From positions 1,898,001-1,962,000 of the forward strand of contig NZ_CP117416.1 of the NCBI RefSeq assembly GCF_028606985.1: 64,000 nt of DNA, written 5' to 3'. Below, piece by piece: positions 8,871 through 18,510 of the stretch. The DNA is from Paenibacillus kyungheensis. Its GTDB lineage: Bacteria; Bacillota; Bacilli; Paenibacillales; Paenibacillaceae. Numbering within the stretch: the stretch's first letter is position 1; each line of letters opens with the position of its first letter. Under the pieces are notes generated by a model. That model saw nothing but the letters and a program-made list of their open reading frames with translations. It did not search any database and was not told the DNA's origin. The position numbers were made by a program, and so were the translations under genes.

Positions 8871-9391
8871 AAACAACAGATACAACATGGCAAGCTACTG
8901 TGAATGGAGAACATCGTGAATTGGATATCGATCCTTCGCGTCGTCTGGTCGATGTGATTCGTGGAGACTTGAATCTAACAGGAACTAAAGTTTCTTGCGA
9001 AATTGGTCGCTGTGGTGCGTGCATGGTCATGATCGAGGGGGAACCGGTCAATTCTTGTCTGACTATGGCATATCAATGTGCTGGTAAAGAAATCACAACG
9101 ATTGAAGGATTACATGGAGAAAGCAAAGAGCAATTGCATCCGATTCAAGAAGCATTTTTGGAAGAAGGGGGATTTCAGTGTGGATATTGTACACCGGGTA
9201 TGATTATTTCCACCAAAGCATTGCTCGATCAGACTCCCCATCCTAATGATGATGAGATCAAAGAAGGATTATGCGGTAATCTATGTCGCTGTACAGGATA
9301 CGGTGGCATTATGCGCGCAGTACAGAGTGCGGCTACCAAATGTCAGCAACAACAGCAAGAATTATCAGATACATCCCACATCGTTCGTTGA
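8867..9391 (+). CDS. pucE: xanthine dehydrogenase, 2Fe-2S subunit
   Basis: This 174-residue iron-sulfur subunit has an N-terminal plant-type ferredoxin domain (CEIGRCGACMV and a further Cys in NSC) and a C-terminal helical [2Fe-2S]-binding domain (CGYCTPGM and GNLCRCTGYG). All eight expected cluster cysteines are visible. The frame is open further upstream, but the ATG at 8867 overlaps the large-subunit stop as ATGA and has an AAAGGGTGAG site, so translation is coupled. It moves electrons from the molybdenum site to the FAD subunit. A hairpin terminator follows about 45 bp downstream and ends the cluster. Confidence 0.9.
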   Translation: MKTTDTTWQATVNGEHRELDIDPSRRLVDVIRGDLNLTGTKVSCEIGRCGACMVMIEGEPVNSCLTMAYQCAGKEITTIEGLHGESKEQLHPIQEAFLEEGGFQCGYCTPGMIISTKALLDQTPHPNDDEIKEGLCGNLCRCTGYGGIMRAVQSAATKCQQQQQELSDTSHIVR

Positions 9392-9436
9392 ATCCATAGG
9401 AACAAATATCGTATAGATCTATGCTATACATGAGTG

Positions 9437-9486
9437 AATCCTTTCCTTACAGCAGATTATTGCATTGAGGGAAAGGATTTTGTTTT
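9437..9486 (+). terminator. rho-independent terminator after the xanthine dehydrogenase genes
   Basis: AATCCTTTCC (9437-9446) pairs with GGAAAGGATT (9470-9479), followed by TTTGTTTT. It closes the purine cluster. Confidence 0.75.
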
Positions 9487-9895
9487 GTACATATAGTTGT
9501 TCCAAAGATACACCTTACATCCTGTAACAAAGGACTATCATCATCAATATAACATCTATCCCTTCATAAATGAGCTGTAACCAAAGTGTAATCTAAAACT
9601 TTTGGTATTCGCTAAAATTTGGATTGGTAAGGACACCTGAATTGTTATATTATTAACGAACAGGTAAAAGGTTATGCGTTGGCTTTTCATCGGAAAATAA
9701 GATGCAATAAGCTGATAGGATTGCTGAATAGTAGACAGACAATGTAATAGATGAAGTATGATTGAATAGCTCATTTTATGGCTAACATACTTGGGCTTGT
9801 GATAAGTCAGTGTCTGCACCTAGAGTTCTTATGGATATGGACTCAATCAGCTTCTCCATTACCCGCATTACAAAAGGCAGCAAGGAGGGGAACCT
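9487..9895. other. intergenic stretch without a recognisable gene
   Basis: About 400 bp between the purine-cluster terminator and the kinase gene. The only open frames are short, mutually overlapping and without a supported start or family match. It presumably holds the promoter of the downstream kinase gene, but no clean -35/-10 pair or known riboswitch core was recognised. Confidence 0.4.
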
Positions 9896-10945
9896 TTGGA
9901 AAGCGAATATATAGATTCCATGGAACAACTGGCAGATCATTATTTTCCATCTGGAAATTGGCATATGGTTGAAGGCAAAGGCGGTATGAATAATACCACA
10001 ATGTTTATAGATCACGCGTCTAGCCGCTATGTGCTACGACGATACGAAACCCATAAAGAACCGGACAAAGTTCGCTATGAACATGAAGTGTTATCTGCGC
10101 TTCCTGCGGTTCTAGTTGGACTGAATACACCGAAGCCTGTCAAAGATATCCAAGGACAGACAATTCATGTTACAGGGCCAGTCAATGAAGAGGATTCTCG
10201 TAGCGCTGGCAGAATAGCCGCGTTATTTCATTATATGGATGGTCATACACCTCAATTAAGAACAACAGAAGAGATTTTTCACTTTGGTCAGGTGACCGGG
10301 CAGTTATCTGCCGCATTGGCGCAGATTGATATTGATCTGCATCCGGTATATCCGCCTTATTATCGGTTGGGACAATCGTATCCTTTATGCAGTCCAGGTC
10401 GATTAGAAGCATTCTGTGCTCATCCGCCTGAAGACTTTAATAGTATCGCAGATATTTTATATCGTATTGGAGAACGTCTGGGTGAGCAGTTGATGCGGAT
10501 CACTCGTCTGGTATCATTACCTCATCAATTGATTCATGGTGATCTGAACGCATCCAATATGCTGGAATCTACAGATGGACAGATTACAGCGATTTTAGAT
10601 TTTGAATTTGTGACACGTGATTTACGGGCGATGGAGCCGGCAGTTTGTTTGTCAGATATGTTGCAGACAGTCGAATGGAATGTAGCTGATGAGAAGCAGT
10701 GTACTGCTTTTTTGCAAGGGTATGCGACCCGAATTCATTTGTCAGATCAGGAGATTGAAGCAATCCCATTACTTATTTTGTTGCGTCGTATCGATGTATT
10801 TATGCATTTTTTAAGTCGTTATTTTGAAGGGATCGATGATGCTGACGTGGTAATTGCGCAAGCACAACGTCTGGATGCTGGACTACAATGGTATGAGAAA
10901 AGTGGTCCTCTTTTGCAATTACTGTGCCGTCGTATCTTTAAATAA
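9896..10945 (+). CDS. aminoglycoside/choline/homoserine-type phosphotransferase (APH fold)
   Basis: This 349-residue kinase of the phosphotransferase enzyme family has the catalytic loop HGDLNASNML (about residues 216-225) and the metal-binding ILDFEF motif (about 234-239), where DFE takes the place of the usual DFG or DxD. The small N-lobe carries a VLRRYETH strand that likely holds the ATP-binding Lys/Arg. The start is TTG at 9896, chosen because AAGGAGGGG sits 5 nt upstream and no ATG is better placed. The physiological substrate cannot be read from sequence: homoserine-kinase-like, spectinomycin-kinase-like and sugar or choline kinases share this fold. The gene stands alone between two terminators. 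Confidence 0.7.
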   Translation: MESEYIDSMEQLADHYFPSGNWHMVEGKGGMNNTTMFIDHASSRYVLRRYETHKEPDKVRYEHEVLSALPAVLVGLNTPKPVKDIQGQTIHVTGPVNEEDSRSAGRIAALFHYMDGHTPQLRTTEEIFHFGQVTGQLSAALAQIDIDLHPVYPPYYRLGQSYPLCSPGRLEAFCAHPPEDFNSIADILYRIGERLGEQLMRITRLVSLPHQLIHGDLNASNMLESTDGQITAILDFEFVTRDLRAMEPAVCLSDMLQTVEWNVADEKQCTAFLQGYATRIHLSDQEIEAIPLLILLRRIDVFMHFLSRYFEGIDDADVVIAQAQRLDAGLQWYEKSGPLLQLLCRRIFK

Positions 10946-10975
10946 TGAACTTTGTATTGACGCAAAAATGAAATT

Positions 10976-11021
10976 AAAAATAGCGAATGTCGAAAAAGTT
11001 ATCGATATTCGCTATTTTTTT
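10976..11021 (+). terminator. rho-independent terminator after the APH-fold kinase gene
   Basis: AAAAATAGCGAAT (10976-10988) pairs with ATTCGCTATTTTT (11007-11019), ending in a run of T. It is a strong hairpin and may act in both directions. Confidence 0.85.
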
Positions 11022-11173
11022 ATGTATAACCAAACCATATGCAGGATATCTGTTGTTAAAAAGATATTTCACAATATTTAAATATATTTTATTTGACTAT
11101 TTTTATTCATTTGATGCTACAATAGGTAGCAAATAAGAGTCATATTTTGTAAAATGTTAACGTGAACAATATT

Positions 11174-11213
11174 GATACACCAATTTTAGCGATTGACAAC
11201 GTCATTGTGTATC
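11174..11213 (+). promoter_or_regulatory. candidate operator/promoter region upstream of uxaB
   Basis: GATACAC (11174-11180) and GTGTATC (11207-11213) form an inverted repeat around a TTGACA hexamer (11193-11198). An inner palindrome TGAC-AAC-GTCA lies at 11194-11204. The spacing and position (about 85 bp before the gene) suit a LacI/GntR-type regulator of uronate genes, but no matching regulator gene is in the window. The -10 element is not clear. Confidence 0.35.
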
Positions 11214-11296
11214 CTTTAACAAGTGATCTGTATAAAGGTATAACACCCATTTATAAATGAGCAAAAAGAAAATGTATAAAGGAATGGAGGAATACG

Positions 11297-12796
11297 ATGT
11301 CGCTAGGAAAATATATGCAACCATTGCGAATCGGAATAAATAGTCAGGATGAACGTCGTAAGATTGAAAATATTCGTCAATTGCCGATCAAAATTTTACA
11401 AATAGGAGCAGGTAACTTTTTGAGAGGTTTTTTTGATTGGATGATCTATGAAAGTATTACCCAAGGAAAATACCATGGCAGTATTGCGTTGACTCCACCG
11501 ACACCGAATGGAGCAGTCAAACTACAACAATTAGCAGAGCAAGATGGATTGTATACCTTAATTACAAGAGGAGTACAACATGGAGAAGTGACCGAGCACC
11601 GATCGATTATTCCTGTTTTCAAAACGTTTATCGATCCGTATACCGAATGGGAGCAATTTCTACAGTTAGCTGAATTAGAGTCGCTGGATATTATTATATC
11701 GAATACGACAGAAGCAGGATTAACGTATGAACCGATCGATTATATTGCAGGAGAGCCATTACGTAATTATCCTGCACGATTAACTGTATTTTTATATCGA
11801 AGATTTCAACATTTTGCAGGAGATTCAAGTCACGGGTTATTAATTTTACCTTGTGAATTGATTGAAAATAATGGTGATGTACTCAAACAGTATGTACTTC
11901 GTTATGCAGATGACTTTGGATTTGGTACTGATTTTGTGCAATGGATAGAACAATCACAGCGCTTTTTGAACAATCTTGTTGATCGGATTGTACCGGGGTT
12001 ACCACCGGAAGAAGAATATGCACGTTTAGTAGAGCAATACGGATATGAAGATTCATTTATCAATACAGCAGAGCCTTATCATCTGTGGGCGATTCAAGGA
12101 GAGCCTGAATTAGATAAAAGGCTACCACTGGCACAGATTGGACTTAATGTACACTGGGTGAAAGATTTACAGCCTTTTCAAGAACGTAAAGTACGTATCC
12201 TAAATGGAGCTCATACGTTAATGACACCTGTTGGTTTATTGTACGGCAAAACCACTGTGCGTGATGTGATGGACGATCCACATCTTAGCCAATGGATAAT
12301 TTCAACGATTACAGAAGAAGTGATTCCGTCACTGACATTAGATGAGAAAGAGCTACAGTCTTATGCGACAGAAACATTTGAACGCTTCCGTAATCCTTAT
12401 CTGGAACACCGATTACAAGATATCGCACTGAATAGTCTAAGCAAATTCAAAACAAGAATTTTACCAACATTGAAAGCGTATACAGAAAAATATAATCAAC
12501 TGCCTGCTGAGATCGTATATTCACTGGCGGCTTTGATCGTATTGTACCGATTACAACCAGCAGAAGAAGGACAACCTCATCAAGCTCAGACATTATCAGG
12601 TGCAACACTGACGATCAAAGATAATAAAGAGTATATTCAGCGTCTTGCAGAACATTGGCAACAACCACAGTTATCCGATATTGTGACTTCTATTTTGTCT
12701 GATCAGCAGATATGGGAAGAAGATTTAACACAGATTCAAGGATTAGAAGCAGCTATTGTATCAAATATTCATATATTGGAGGAGCAACGGCAATGA
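11297..12796 (+). CDS. uxaB: tagaturonate reductase (altronate oxidoreductase)
   Basis: This 499-residue protein belongs to the long-chain mannitol dehydrogenase family. The N-terminal Rossmann motif is ILQIGAGNFLRGF (about residues 33-45), and the C-terminal catalytic domain carries VRILNGAHTLMTPVGLLYG with the family's catalytic Lys nearby. UxaB reduces D-tagaturonate to D-altronate with NADH in galacturonate breakdown. It overlaps uxaA by 4 bp (ATGA), so the two steps are coupled. The start has a GGAGG site 9 nt upstream. Mannonate oxidoreductase (UxuB) is the nearest alternative, but pairing with altronate dehydratase argues for UxaB. Confidence 0.87.
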   Translation: MSLGKYMQPLRIGINSQDERRKIENIRQLPIKILQIGAGNFLRGFFDWMIYESITQGKYHGSIALTPPTPNGAVKLQQLAEQDGLYTLITRGVQHGEVTEHRSIIPVFKTFIDPYTEWEQFLQLAELESLDIIISNTTEAGLTYEPIDYIAGEPLRNYPARLTVFLYRRFQHFAGDSSHGLLILPCELIENNGDVLKQYVLRYADDFGFGTDFVQWIEQSQRFLNNLVDRIVPGLPPEEEYARLVEQYGYEDSFINTAEPYHLWAIQGEPELDKRLPLAQIGLNVHWVKDLQPFQERKVRILNGAHTLMTPVGLLYGKTTVRDVMDDPHLSQWIISTITEEVIPSLTLDEKELQSYATETFERFRNPYLEHRLQDIALNSLSKFKTRILPTLKAYTEKYNQLPAEIVYSLAALIVLYRLQPAEEGQPHQAQTLSGATLTIKDNKEYIQRLAEHWQQPQLSDIVTSILSDQQIWEEDLTQIQGLEAAIVSNIHILEEQRQ

Positions 12797-14301
12797 ATAC
12801 AATGATAAAAGATTGCATAACGATTCAGAAGCAAGATGATGTTGTGATTGCACTTCGAGATGTGTCACCGGGCGAATCGATTATTTTGGAAAATGGGACT
12901 ATCCTAAATGTCAGCGATCATATTCCACGTGGTCACAAAATAGCGATACATGATATTGCTCCAGATCAAGATGTGATTAAATATGGATTTTCAATCGGCA
13001 AAGCCAAAGAGCGTATTCAACCCGGACAATGGATTCATACGCATAACCTGCGCACAGGCTTAGAAGGCACATTAGATTATCGGTATGAACCTACGCCTAG
13101 CTGGAATCCTAATCATGTACCTGAACATTTACAGACATTTGAAGGATATGTACGTGAAAATGGTGAAGTTGGTATTCGTAACGAAATCTGGATTATCAAT
13201 ACAGTGGGTTGTATTAATAAAGTTTGCGAAGCACTAGCGCGTACTGCTCATGCAGATATGCAAGGACGTGTAGAAGGCGTGTATCATTTTCCACATCCAT
13301 TTGGTTGTTCGCAATTAGGCGATGATCTGGAATATACGAAGCAGTTGTTAGCTTCACTTGTACTTCATCCGAATGCCGCCGGTGTTTTGGTAATTGGATT
13401 AGGTTGTGAGAACAATCAGATTGAACAATTTGCCGAAGTTATTCCAGACGAGTATGCTCACAAAGTTCGTTATCTCAAAGCTCAAGAAGAAGATGATGAG
13501 ATCGAAGCAGGATTGTTACTGTTAGAAGAATTGGTTACTCAAGCAGAACAAATATCGCGTCAACCTGTACCTTTATCCAAATTAAAAATAGGCTTGAAAT
13601 GTGGAGGCTCGGATGGGTTATCTGGAATTACAGCTAATCCATTAGTCGGTTCTGTAGCCGACCTTATCGTTTCTGCTGGTGGAACAGCTATTTTAACCGA
13701 AGTGCCCGAGATGTTCGGTGCAGAGACCATCTTAATGAATCGTGCTCAGACTCCGCAAGTATTTGACGAGTTGGTAGATTTGATTAATGGATTTAAGCAA
13801 TACTTTGTTAATCATGGTCAAAATATTTACGAAAATCCTTCACCCGGCAACAAAGCTGGAGGGATTACAACACTGGAAGAAAAATCACTAGGCTGTACGC
13901 AAAAAGGTGGACACTCCCAAGTCATCGATGTACTAAAATACGGTCAAAGGGTACATCAGTCTGGATTGAATATTATCGAAGCACCGGGTAATGATCTTGT
14001 GTCTGTTACTGCTTTGTCAGCGGCAGGCGCTCATATCGTTTTATTTACAACTGGTAGAGGGACTCCTTTTGGCGGGCCTGTACCGACTATGAAAATTGCT
14101 ACTCAATCCGATCTAGCTAATCGCAAAAAACATTGGATCGATTATAATGCAGGTCAATTATTAGAAGGAAAAACGATGGAAGAAGTATCACTTGATCTAT
14201 TAACATCAATTGTAGATATCGCTTCAGGACGTAAGCAGACCAATAGTGAAAAGCATGGTTTTCGTGAAATTGCTATTTTTAAAGACGGTGTAATTTTATA
14301 A
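12793..14301 (+). CDS. uxaA: altronate dehydratase
   Basis: This 502-residue altronate/galactarate dehydratase has an N-terminal SAF domain (about residues 10-95) and a C-terminal dehydratase domain (about 110-500). Conserved cysteines in GCINKVC, GCSQLG and GLGCENNQ suit the iron-dependent active site. It removes water from D-altronate to give 2-keto-3-deoxygluconate. The ATG at 12793 is preferred to an upstream start at 12712 because it overlaps the uxaB stop and follows a GGAGG site. The isomerase UxaC and the later kinase and aldolase are not in the window. Confidence 0.9.
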   Translation: MNTMIKDCITIQKQDDVVIALRDVSPGESIILENGTILNVSDHIPRGHKIAIHDIAPDQDVIKYGFSIGKAKERIQPGQWIHTHNLRTGLEGTLDYRYEPTPSWNPNHVPEHLQTFEGYVRENGEVGIRNEIWIINTVGCINKVCEALARTAHADMQGRVEGVYHFPHPFGCSQLGDDLEYTKQLLASLVLHPNAAGVLVIGLGCENNQIEQFAEVIPDEYAHKVRYLKAQEEDDEIEAGLLLLEELVTQAEQISRQPVPLSKLKIGLKCGGSDGLSGITANPLVGSVADLIVSAGGTAILTEVPEMFGAETILMNRAQTPQVFDELVDLINGFKQYFVNHGQNIYENPSPGNKAGGITTLEEKSLGCTQKGGHSQVIDVLKYGQRVHQSGLNIIEAPGNDLVSVTALSAAGAHIVLFTTGRGTPFGGPVPTMKIATQSDLANRKKHWIDYNAGQLLEGKTMEEVSLDLLTSIVDIASGRKQTNSEKHGFREIAIFKDGVIL

Positions 14302-14377
14302 AAAAGAGCTGTCTAGTATCTCAATATAAGCCAGCCAATTCACTCTTCAGAATACAAGAAAAACTAGAAATAAGATT

Positions 14378-14426
14378 GAAAAAGAGCGATACGTAAATGT
14401 AATTAAATACATTTTACGTATCGCTT
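14378..14426 (-). terminator. terminator of the GH42 gene
   Basis: AGCGATACGTAAATGTA (14385-14401) pairs with TACATTTTACGTATCGCT (14408-14425) with one bulge. Read on the minus strand it ends in CTTTTTC, so it mainly serves the beta-galactosidase gene. It may also stop uxaBA transcripts from the other side. Confidence 0.75.
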
Positions 14427-14506
14427 CATTCGTGGTAAAATAAGGATGTTAATCGATTGCTATGTCATATATTACCAATTGAGATTGATATTACTCTAAA
14501 TTGGTT

Positions 14507-16543
14507 TTAACTGCTATACGGTGCACTTAGAATCACTGAACCGCGTGCAGGCACTTCAATCGATTGACCCGTATGATCAGGATCGAGCAGATTGGTTACT
14601 TGTAGATCGTTCAGTTCTACAGTAGCTGCTTCAGCATTATGGTTGAGTAAGAAAATGAATTGTTCGCCGTTTTTGACACGTCGTCCAGCTTCTACACCGG
14701 CTGGGGTGTCTAGAACAGGTTGAATTCCTTTTTGATCAGCTACAAATTTCATAAGACCAGCAATAAACGCTTCTTCTCCATCGGAAGCGATATACCATGC
14801 TTCTCCTTTGCCGTACGTATTACGGGTAAGCACAGGCATTCCTTTATAAAAGTCATCACCATAGTGGGCAAGAACTTCGGCACCTTCGGTATGAAGCAAA
14901 TCGCAGAGCATTCCGCATTCATAATCGCCGCTTAGATCGCCTAATGATTGATTCATTACAATCTGGTTCCGCATCGTAGGAAGTAGAGCGTCTGTTTCTT
15001 CTACCCAGATGCCAAGCAGTTTGCGTAGCTCGCCAGGATAACCACCAAGTGCAACCAGATCACTCTCGCCTACAATGCCGCTAAAGAATGTGGTGACAAA
15101 TGTGCCTCCATTTTGCGTAAATTGTTCTAGTTTATCGGCTAGACCTGGTTTGACCATGTACAGAACAGGAGCGATGACCAGCTCATATGCGCTAAGATCA
15201 GAATCTACGCCAACTACATCGACCTGAATATTACGGTTATAAAAGGCTTTGTAGTATTTATGTATCTGATCTACATATTTGAGCGCAATTGTTGGCCCAC
15301 TTGATTTCTCAATCGCCCACCAGTTGTCCCAATCAAACAGTATAGCAACTTTGGATTCAATACGCGAATCAAGCAAAGTATCACCCAATGTCTGAAGTTC
15401 GCTACCCAGTGCTGCTGTTTCGCGGAAAACACGAGTGTTGGAATGACCTACATGCTCAATCACAGCGCCATGGAACTTTTCACATGCACCTGCTGAACGG
15501 CGCAGTTGGAAAAACATAATCGTATCTGCACCATGAGCAACGGCTTGATAGCTCCATAAGCGCATTACACCCGGACGTTTGAGCGAATTGTAAGCTTGCC
15601 AGTTTTGTTGACTAGGCGTTTGTTCCATAAGCATAAATGGATCACCATTTTTGATACCACGCATCAGATCATGTGCAAGAGCGGTATAACTTACAGGTGT
15701 ATCGAGCCCTGGATAGTTATCCCATGAGATAATGTCCATTTGTTTTGCCCATTTAAAATAATCTAAAGGCTTGAAAAAGCCCATCAAGTTTGTCGTAATC
15801 AGCGCATCTGGAACAACACTTTTAATCGCATCATACTCTAGTTGATAACATTCGAGCATGCTGTCCGAGTTGAAGCGGGAATAATCAAGAGACATCCCTT
15901 GAAAGTTCGTATTATCGTCTCCCCATTCTTCGCTTAGATTACTTGGCAATACAATTTCATCCCAGTCATAGAACGTATGACCCCAGAAAGAAGTGTTCCA
16001 GGCTGTATTTAATGCATCTAGCGTCTGGTAACGTGTTTTGAGCCAGACACGAAAAGCCCGTTCACAGTTGTCGCAATAACAATCGCCACCGTATTCGTTA
16101 GATACATGCCAGACCACAATAGCTGGATGATCTTTGTAGCGTTCTGCAAGTCGACTAGCAATCTCTGTCGAGTATTTACGATAAGTTGGACTGTTAGGGC
16201 AAGAGTTATGACGACCACCGAATTTGCGTTTTCTGCCGTCTTTGTCGGTACGTAATACATCAGGATACTTTTTCGCCATCCATGCCGGATGAGCAGCCGT
16301 ACTTGTGGCAAGGCAGGTATAGATACCGCTTTCATAAAGGCTATTAATCAACTCATCTAACCATTCAAATTGATAATGAACCTCATCGGGTTGATTGCGT
16401 GCCCAAGAGAATACATTGACTGTGGCGATATCGATTCCTGCTTGTTTAAATAGTTGTAAATCTTCTTGGTGAGTCTGTTGATCCCATTGCTCAGGATTAT
16501 AATCACCACCGTAAAAAATTTTAGGAAGTTTGCTGCTAATCAT
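14507..16543 (-). CDS. GH42 beta-galactosidase
   Basis: This 678-residue enzyme has the glycoside hydrolase family 42 architecture: a TIM-barrel (about residues 8-390), a trimerisation domain (about 400-605) and a small C-terminal beta domain. The acid/base is E150 in WHVSNEYGG and the nucleophile E307 in MLMEQTPS. The zinc-cluster cysteines C115, C155, C157 and C160 are all present. It has no signal peptide, so it acts in the cytoplasm on imported galacto-oligosaccharides. The frame extends 14 codons upstream, but the ATG at 16543 follows an AAGGAG site at 8-nt spacing. It is divergent from an AraC-family gene, its likely regulator. Confidence 0.92.
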   Translation of the reverse strand: MISSKLPKIFYGGDYNPEQWDQQTHQEDLQLFKQAGIDIATVNVFSWARNQPDEVHYQFEWLDELINSLYESGIYTCLATSTAAHPAWMAKKYPDVLRTDKDGRKRKFGGRHNSCPNSPTYRKYSTEIASRLAERYKDHPAIVVWHVSNEYGGDCYCDNCERAFRVWLKTRYQTLDALNTAWNTSFWGHTFYDWDEIVLPSNLSEEWGDDNTNFQGMSLDYSRFNSDSMLECYQLEYDAIKSVVPDALITTNLMGFFKPLDYFKWAKQMDIISWDNYPGLDTPVSYTALAHDLMRGIKNGDPFMLMEQTPSQQNWQAYNSLKRPGVMRLWSYQAVAHGADTIMFFQLRRSAGACEKFHGAVIEHVGHSNTRVFRETAALGSELQTLGDTLLDSRIESKVAILFDWDNWWAIEKSSGPTIALKYVDQIHKYYKAFYNRNIQVDVVGVDSDLSAYELVIAPVLYMVKPGLADKLEQFTQNGGTFVTTFFSGIVGESDLVALGGYPGELRKLLGIWVEETDALLPTMRNQIVMNQSLGDLSGDYECGMLCDLLHTEGAEVLAHYGDDFYKGMPVLTRNTYGKGEAWYIASDGEEAFIAGLMKFVADQKGIQPVLDTPAGVEAGRRVKNGEQFIFLLNHNAEAATVELNDLQVTNLLDPDHTGQSIEVPARGSVILSAPYSS

Positions 16544-16654
16544 GACTGTCACTCCTTGTATAAGAATAACTCTATAGTAATTCAACTCGTTCCCTTATAA
16601 AATATAATAAAATGCGCTTAGTATATAAAAATATGGAGATTGGAAGTGAAAAAT

Positions 16655-17488
16655 ATGTACGTAACTATACCTGACCGCCGTTTTTTTACAGAGCTCAGAG
16701 ACTTACAGTTACCTATTCATATGGAGAGTATCGGGTACAATGCTGATCAAGAATCGATTGATCGTCCAGACGGGTATCCTTGTTATCATTGGATTCAAGC
16801 GGTAAATGGAGAAGGCGAGCTTTATTTTGGCGGAACCAGCTATACGGTCAAAGCAGGATCAGGTGTATTACTGGCACCCCGAGATGCTCATGGATATCGT
16901 CCAATAAGCGGAGTATGGGAGACAGCTTATTTAACATTTGGTGGCCCGCAATCTCTTGCGATTGTATCTACACTCGGGTTATCGCATTCAGCTTATTATG
17001 AATGGGATCGTGGATGTGAATTAGAGACTTTTGCTAGTGGTCTATTGGGACAGATTCGTAGTGATCGTGATCTATCCGGTCTGGATACCAGTTCAGATCT
17101 ATATCGCTTTTTAACATTGCTCAAAAAGCATGGACGTGTAAACAATCTTCCTTCGTTATCGCATACAGTCGAACGACTCAAGCCATTGATGTCATTTATG
17201 GAATCTCATTATGACGATCCTAATATCGGGCTTGAAGATATGGCAGATCAAGTAGGCGTAAGTGCAAGGCATTTGAATACATTATTCCGACAGACATTCG
17301 GTATGACCGCGTATGCGTATTTTATTTTACTACGTATTCGTAAAGCCAAAGAACTGATGACACTTTATCCACGAATGACGATCAAAGAAGTGGCAGGTCA
17401 GGTAGGATTTAGAGATTCCAGTCATTTTGTAGCTACATTCCGTAGATTAGAGGATGTAACGCCTGAACAATTTCGTAATTTGTATTAA
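16655..17488 (+). CDS. AraC-family transcriptional regulator
   Basis: This protein of about 277 residues has an N-terminal cupin-like sugar-sensing domain (about residues 20-100, with VKAGSGVLLAPRDAHGY) and a C-terminal double helix-turn-helix domain (about 175-277). The second helix-turn-helix is IKEVAGQVGFRDSSHFVATF. In-frame TTG 16640 and GTG 16646 also exist; ATG 16655 has a GGAAG site. It is transcribed divergently from the GH42 gene across a 111-bp gap, so it probably controls that gene in response to a galactoside. The inducer is not evident. Confidence 0.8.
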   Translation: MYVTIPDRRFFTELRDLQLPIHMESIGYNADQESIDRPDGYPCYHWIQAVNGEGELYFGGTSYTVKAGSGVLLAPRDAHGYRPISGVWETAYLTFGGPQSLAIVSTLGLSHSAYYEWDRGCELETFASGLLGQIRSDRDLSGLDTSSDLYRFLTLLKKHGRVNNLPSLSHTVERLKPLMSFMESHYDDPNIGLEDMADQVGVSARHLNTLFRQTFGMTAYAYFILLRIRKAKELMTLYPRMTIKEVAGQVGFRDSSHFVATFRRLEDVTPEQFRNLY

Positions 17489-17621
17489 ATATAACTTCTA
17501 CTGCATGTAAGTTGGAGTGGATGTGAGTTCGAGGCAATCTATAAATGACATTAATATTTGTCTAATCAATGAATCATGAAGCGGATAGGTCCGGTCTGCT
17601 TCAATTATTGAGTTGATTTTA

Positions 17622-17635
17622 TTAAGCGCTTACAA
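17622..17635 (+). promoter_or_regulatory. candidate CcpA/LacI-type operator before the esterase gene
   Basis: TTAAGCGCTTACAA contains the perfect palindrome TAAGCGCTTA centred on CG. The right half fits the catabolite-responsive element consensus; the left half deviates at two positions. It lies about 40 bp before the GTG start of the alpha/beta hydrolase gene, consistent with carbon-source control. Confidence 0.4.
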
Positions 17636-17676
17636 TATATTGATAACCAGTGTGATATCAGAAAGGGGATAATCAG

Positions 17677-18456
17677 GTGAGTGTAGAAAAGATATGGATT
17701 GATGTAGAAGAAGATATAAATACTACAGAAGAAAAAGCTTATTTGTTACCATTTATAGTGGATTCTTCAGATAGTGTGGTTATTGTATTGCCAGGTGGAG
17801 GATATGAACATCGTGCAGATCATGAAGGCGCGCCTGTCGCACAGTGGTTAAATGAACATGGTATTTCTGCTTTTGTACTTCATTATCGTTTATCACCAAA
17901 ACAGCAACGTATTCCGTTAGAAGATGGTAAACGTGCTATTCGTTATGTTCGGGCACATGCGGCTGAATATGGAATCGATCCGTCCAAAATAGGGATATTG
18001 GGATTTTCAGCAGGTGGTCATTTAGCAGCTATTACCGGTACGGTGTATGAAGAACAATCGATAACTGTAGCAGGAATCACTCAATCGATCAGTTCGAGAC
18101 CGGATGCGATGATTTTGTGTTATCCGGTTATTACGATGAAGCACTACGGGCATGAAGGATCTAGATTAGCTCTTTTAGGATCAGATGCTTCAGAGGAACA
18201 GATAGCTGGTTATAGTGCAGAGCAACGTGTTACCGCACAGACCCCGCCTACATTTATCTGGCACAATACAGATGATGATGTAGTACCTGTACAAAATAGT
18301 TTACAGATGGCACTGGCTTTAGAACAGCATCATGTTCCATTTGAATTACATATTTATGAGAGTGGCGGACATGGGCAGGGGCTTGCTTTGGAACACCCAG
18401 TTATGGGAAACTGGACCAAGCAATGTATGATTTGGCTTCAACGTCAAGGTTGGTAA
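17677..18456 (+). CDS. alpha/beta hydrolase, probable carbohydrate acetyl esterase
   Basis: This 259-residue BD-FAE/acetylxylan-esterase-like alpha/beta hydrolase has an oxyanion motif LPGGGYEHRADHEG (about residues 39-52). The nucleophile is S111 in GFSAGGHLA, the acid D200 or D201 in HNTDDDVVP, and the base H232 in GGHGQGL. No signal peptide is seen, so it acts on imported acetylated oligosaccharides. The GTG start at 17677 follows an AAAGGGG site. It precedes an Axe2-like esterase gene by 54 bp, and the two form a probable deacetylation module with the lactonase downstream. Confidence 0.78.
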   Translation: MSVEKIWIDVEEDINTTEEKAYLLPFIVDSSDSVVIVLPGGGYEHRADHEGAPVAQWLNEHGISAFVLHYRLSPKQQRIPLEDGKRAIRYVRAHAAEYGIDPSKIGILGFSAGGHLAAITGTVYEEQSITVAGITQSISSRPDAMILCYPVITMKHYGHEGSRLALLGSDASEEQIAGYSAEQRVTAQTPPTFIWHNTDDDVVPVQNSLQMALALEQHHVPFELHIYESGGHGQGLALEHPVMGNWTKQCMIWLQRQGW

Positions 18457-18510
18457 TCTATACACTAGCCGATGACCCTATTTTTGTCAGTGTAGAGGAG
18501 ATGGATAGAG

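Noticed and set aside
9780-9895. Possible riboswitch before the APH-fold kinase gene
   Set aside because: Some short complementary segments are present, but no known riboswitch core (purine, TPP, guanidine, ZTP, T-box) could be matched and no terminator follows.
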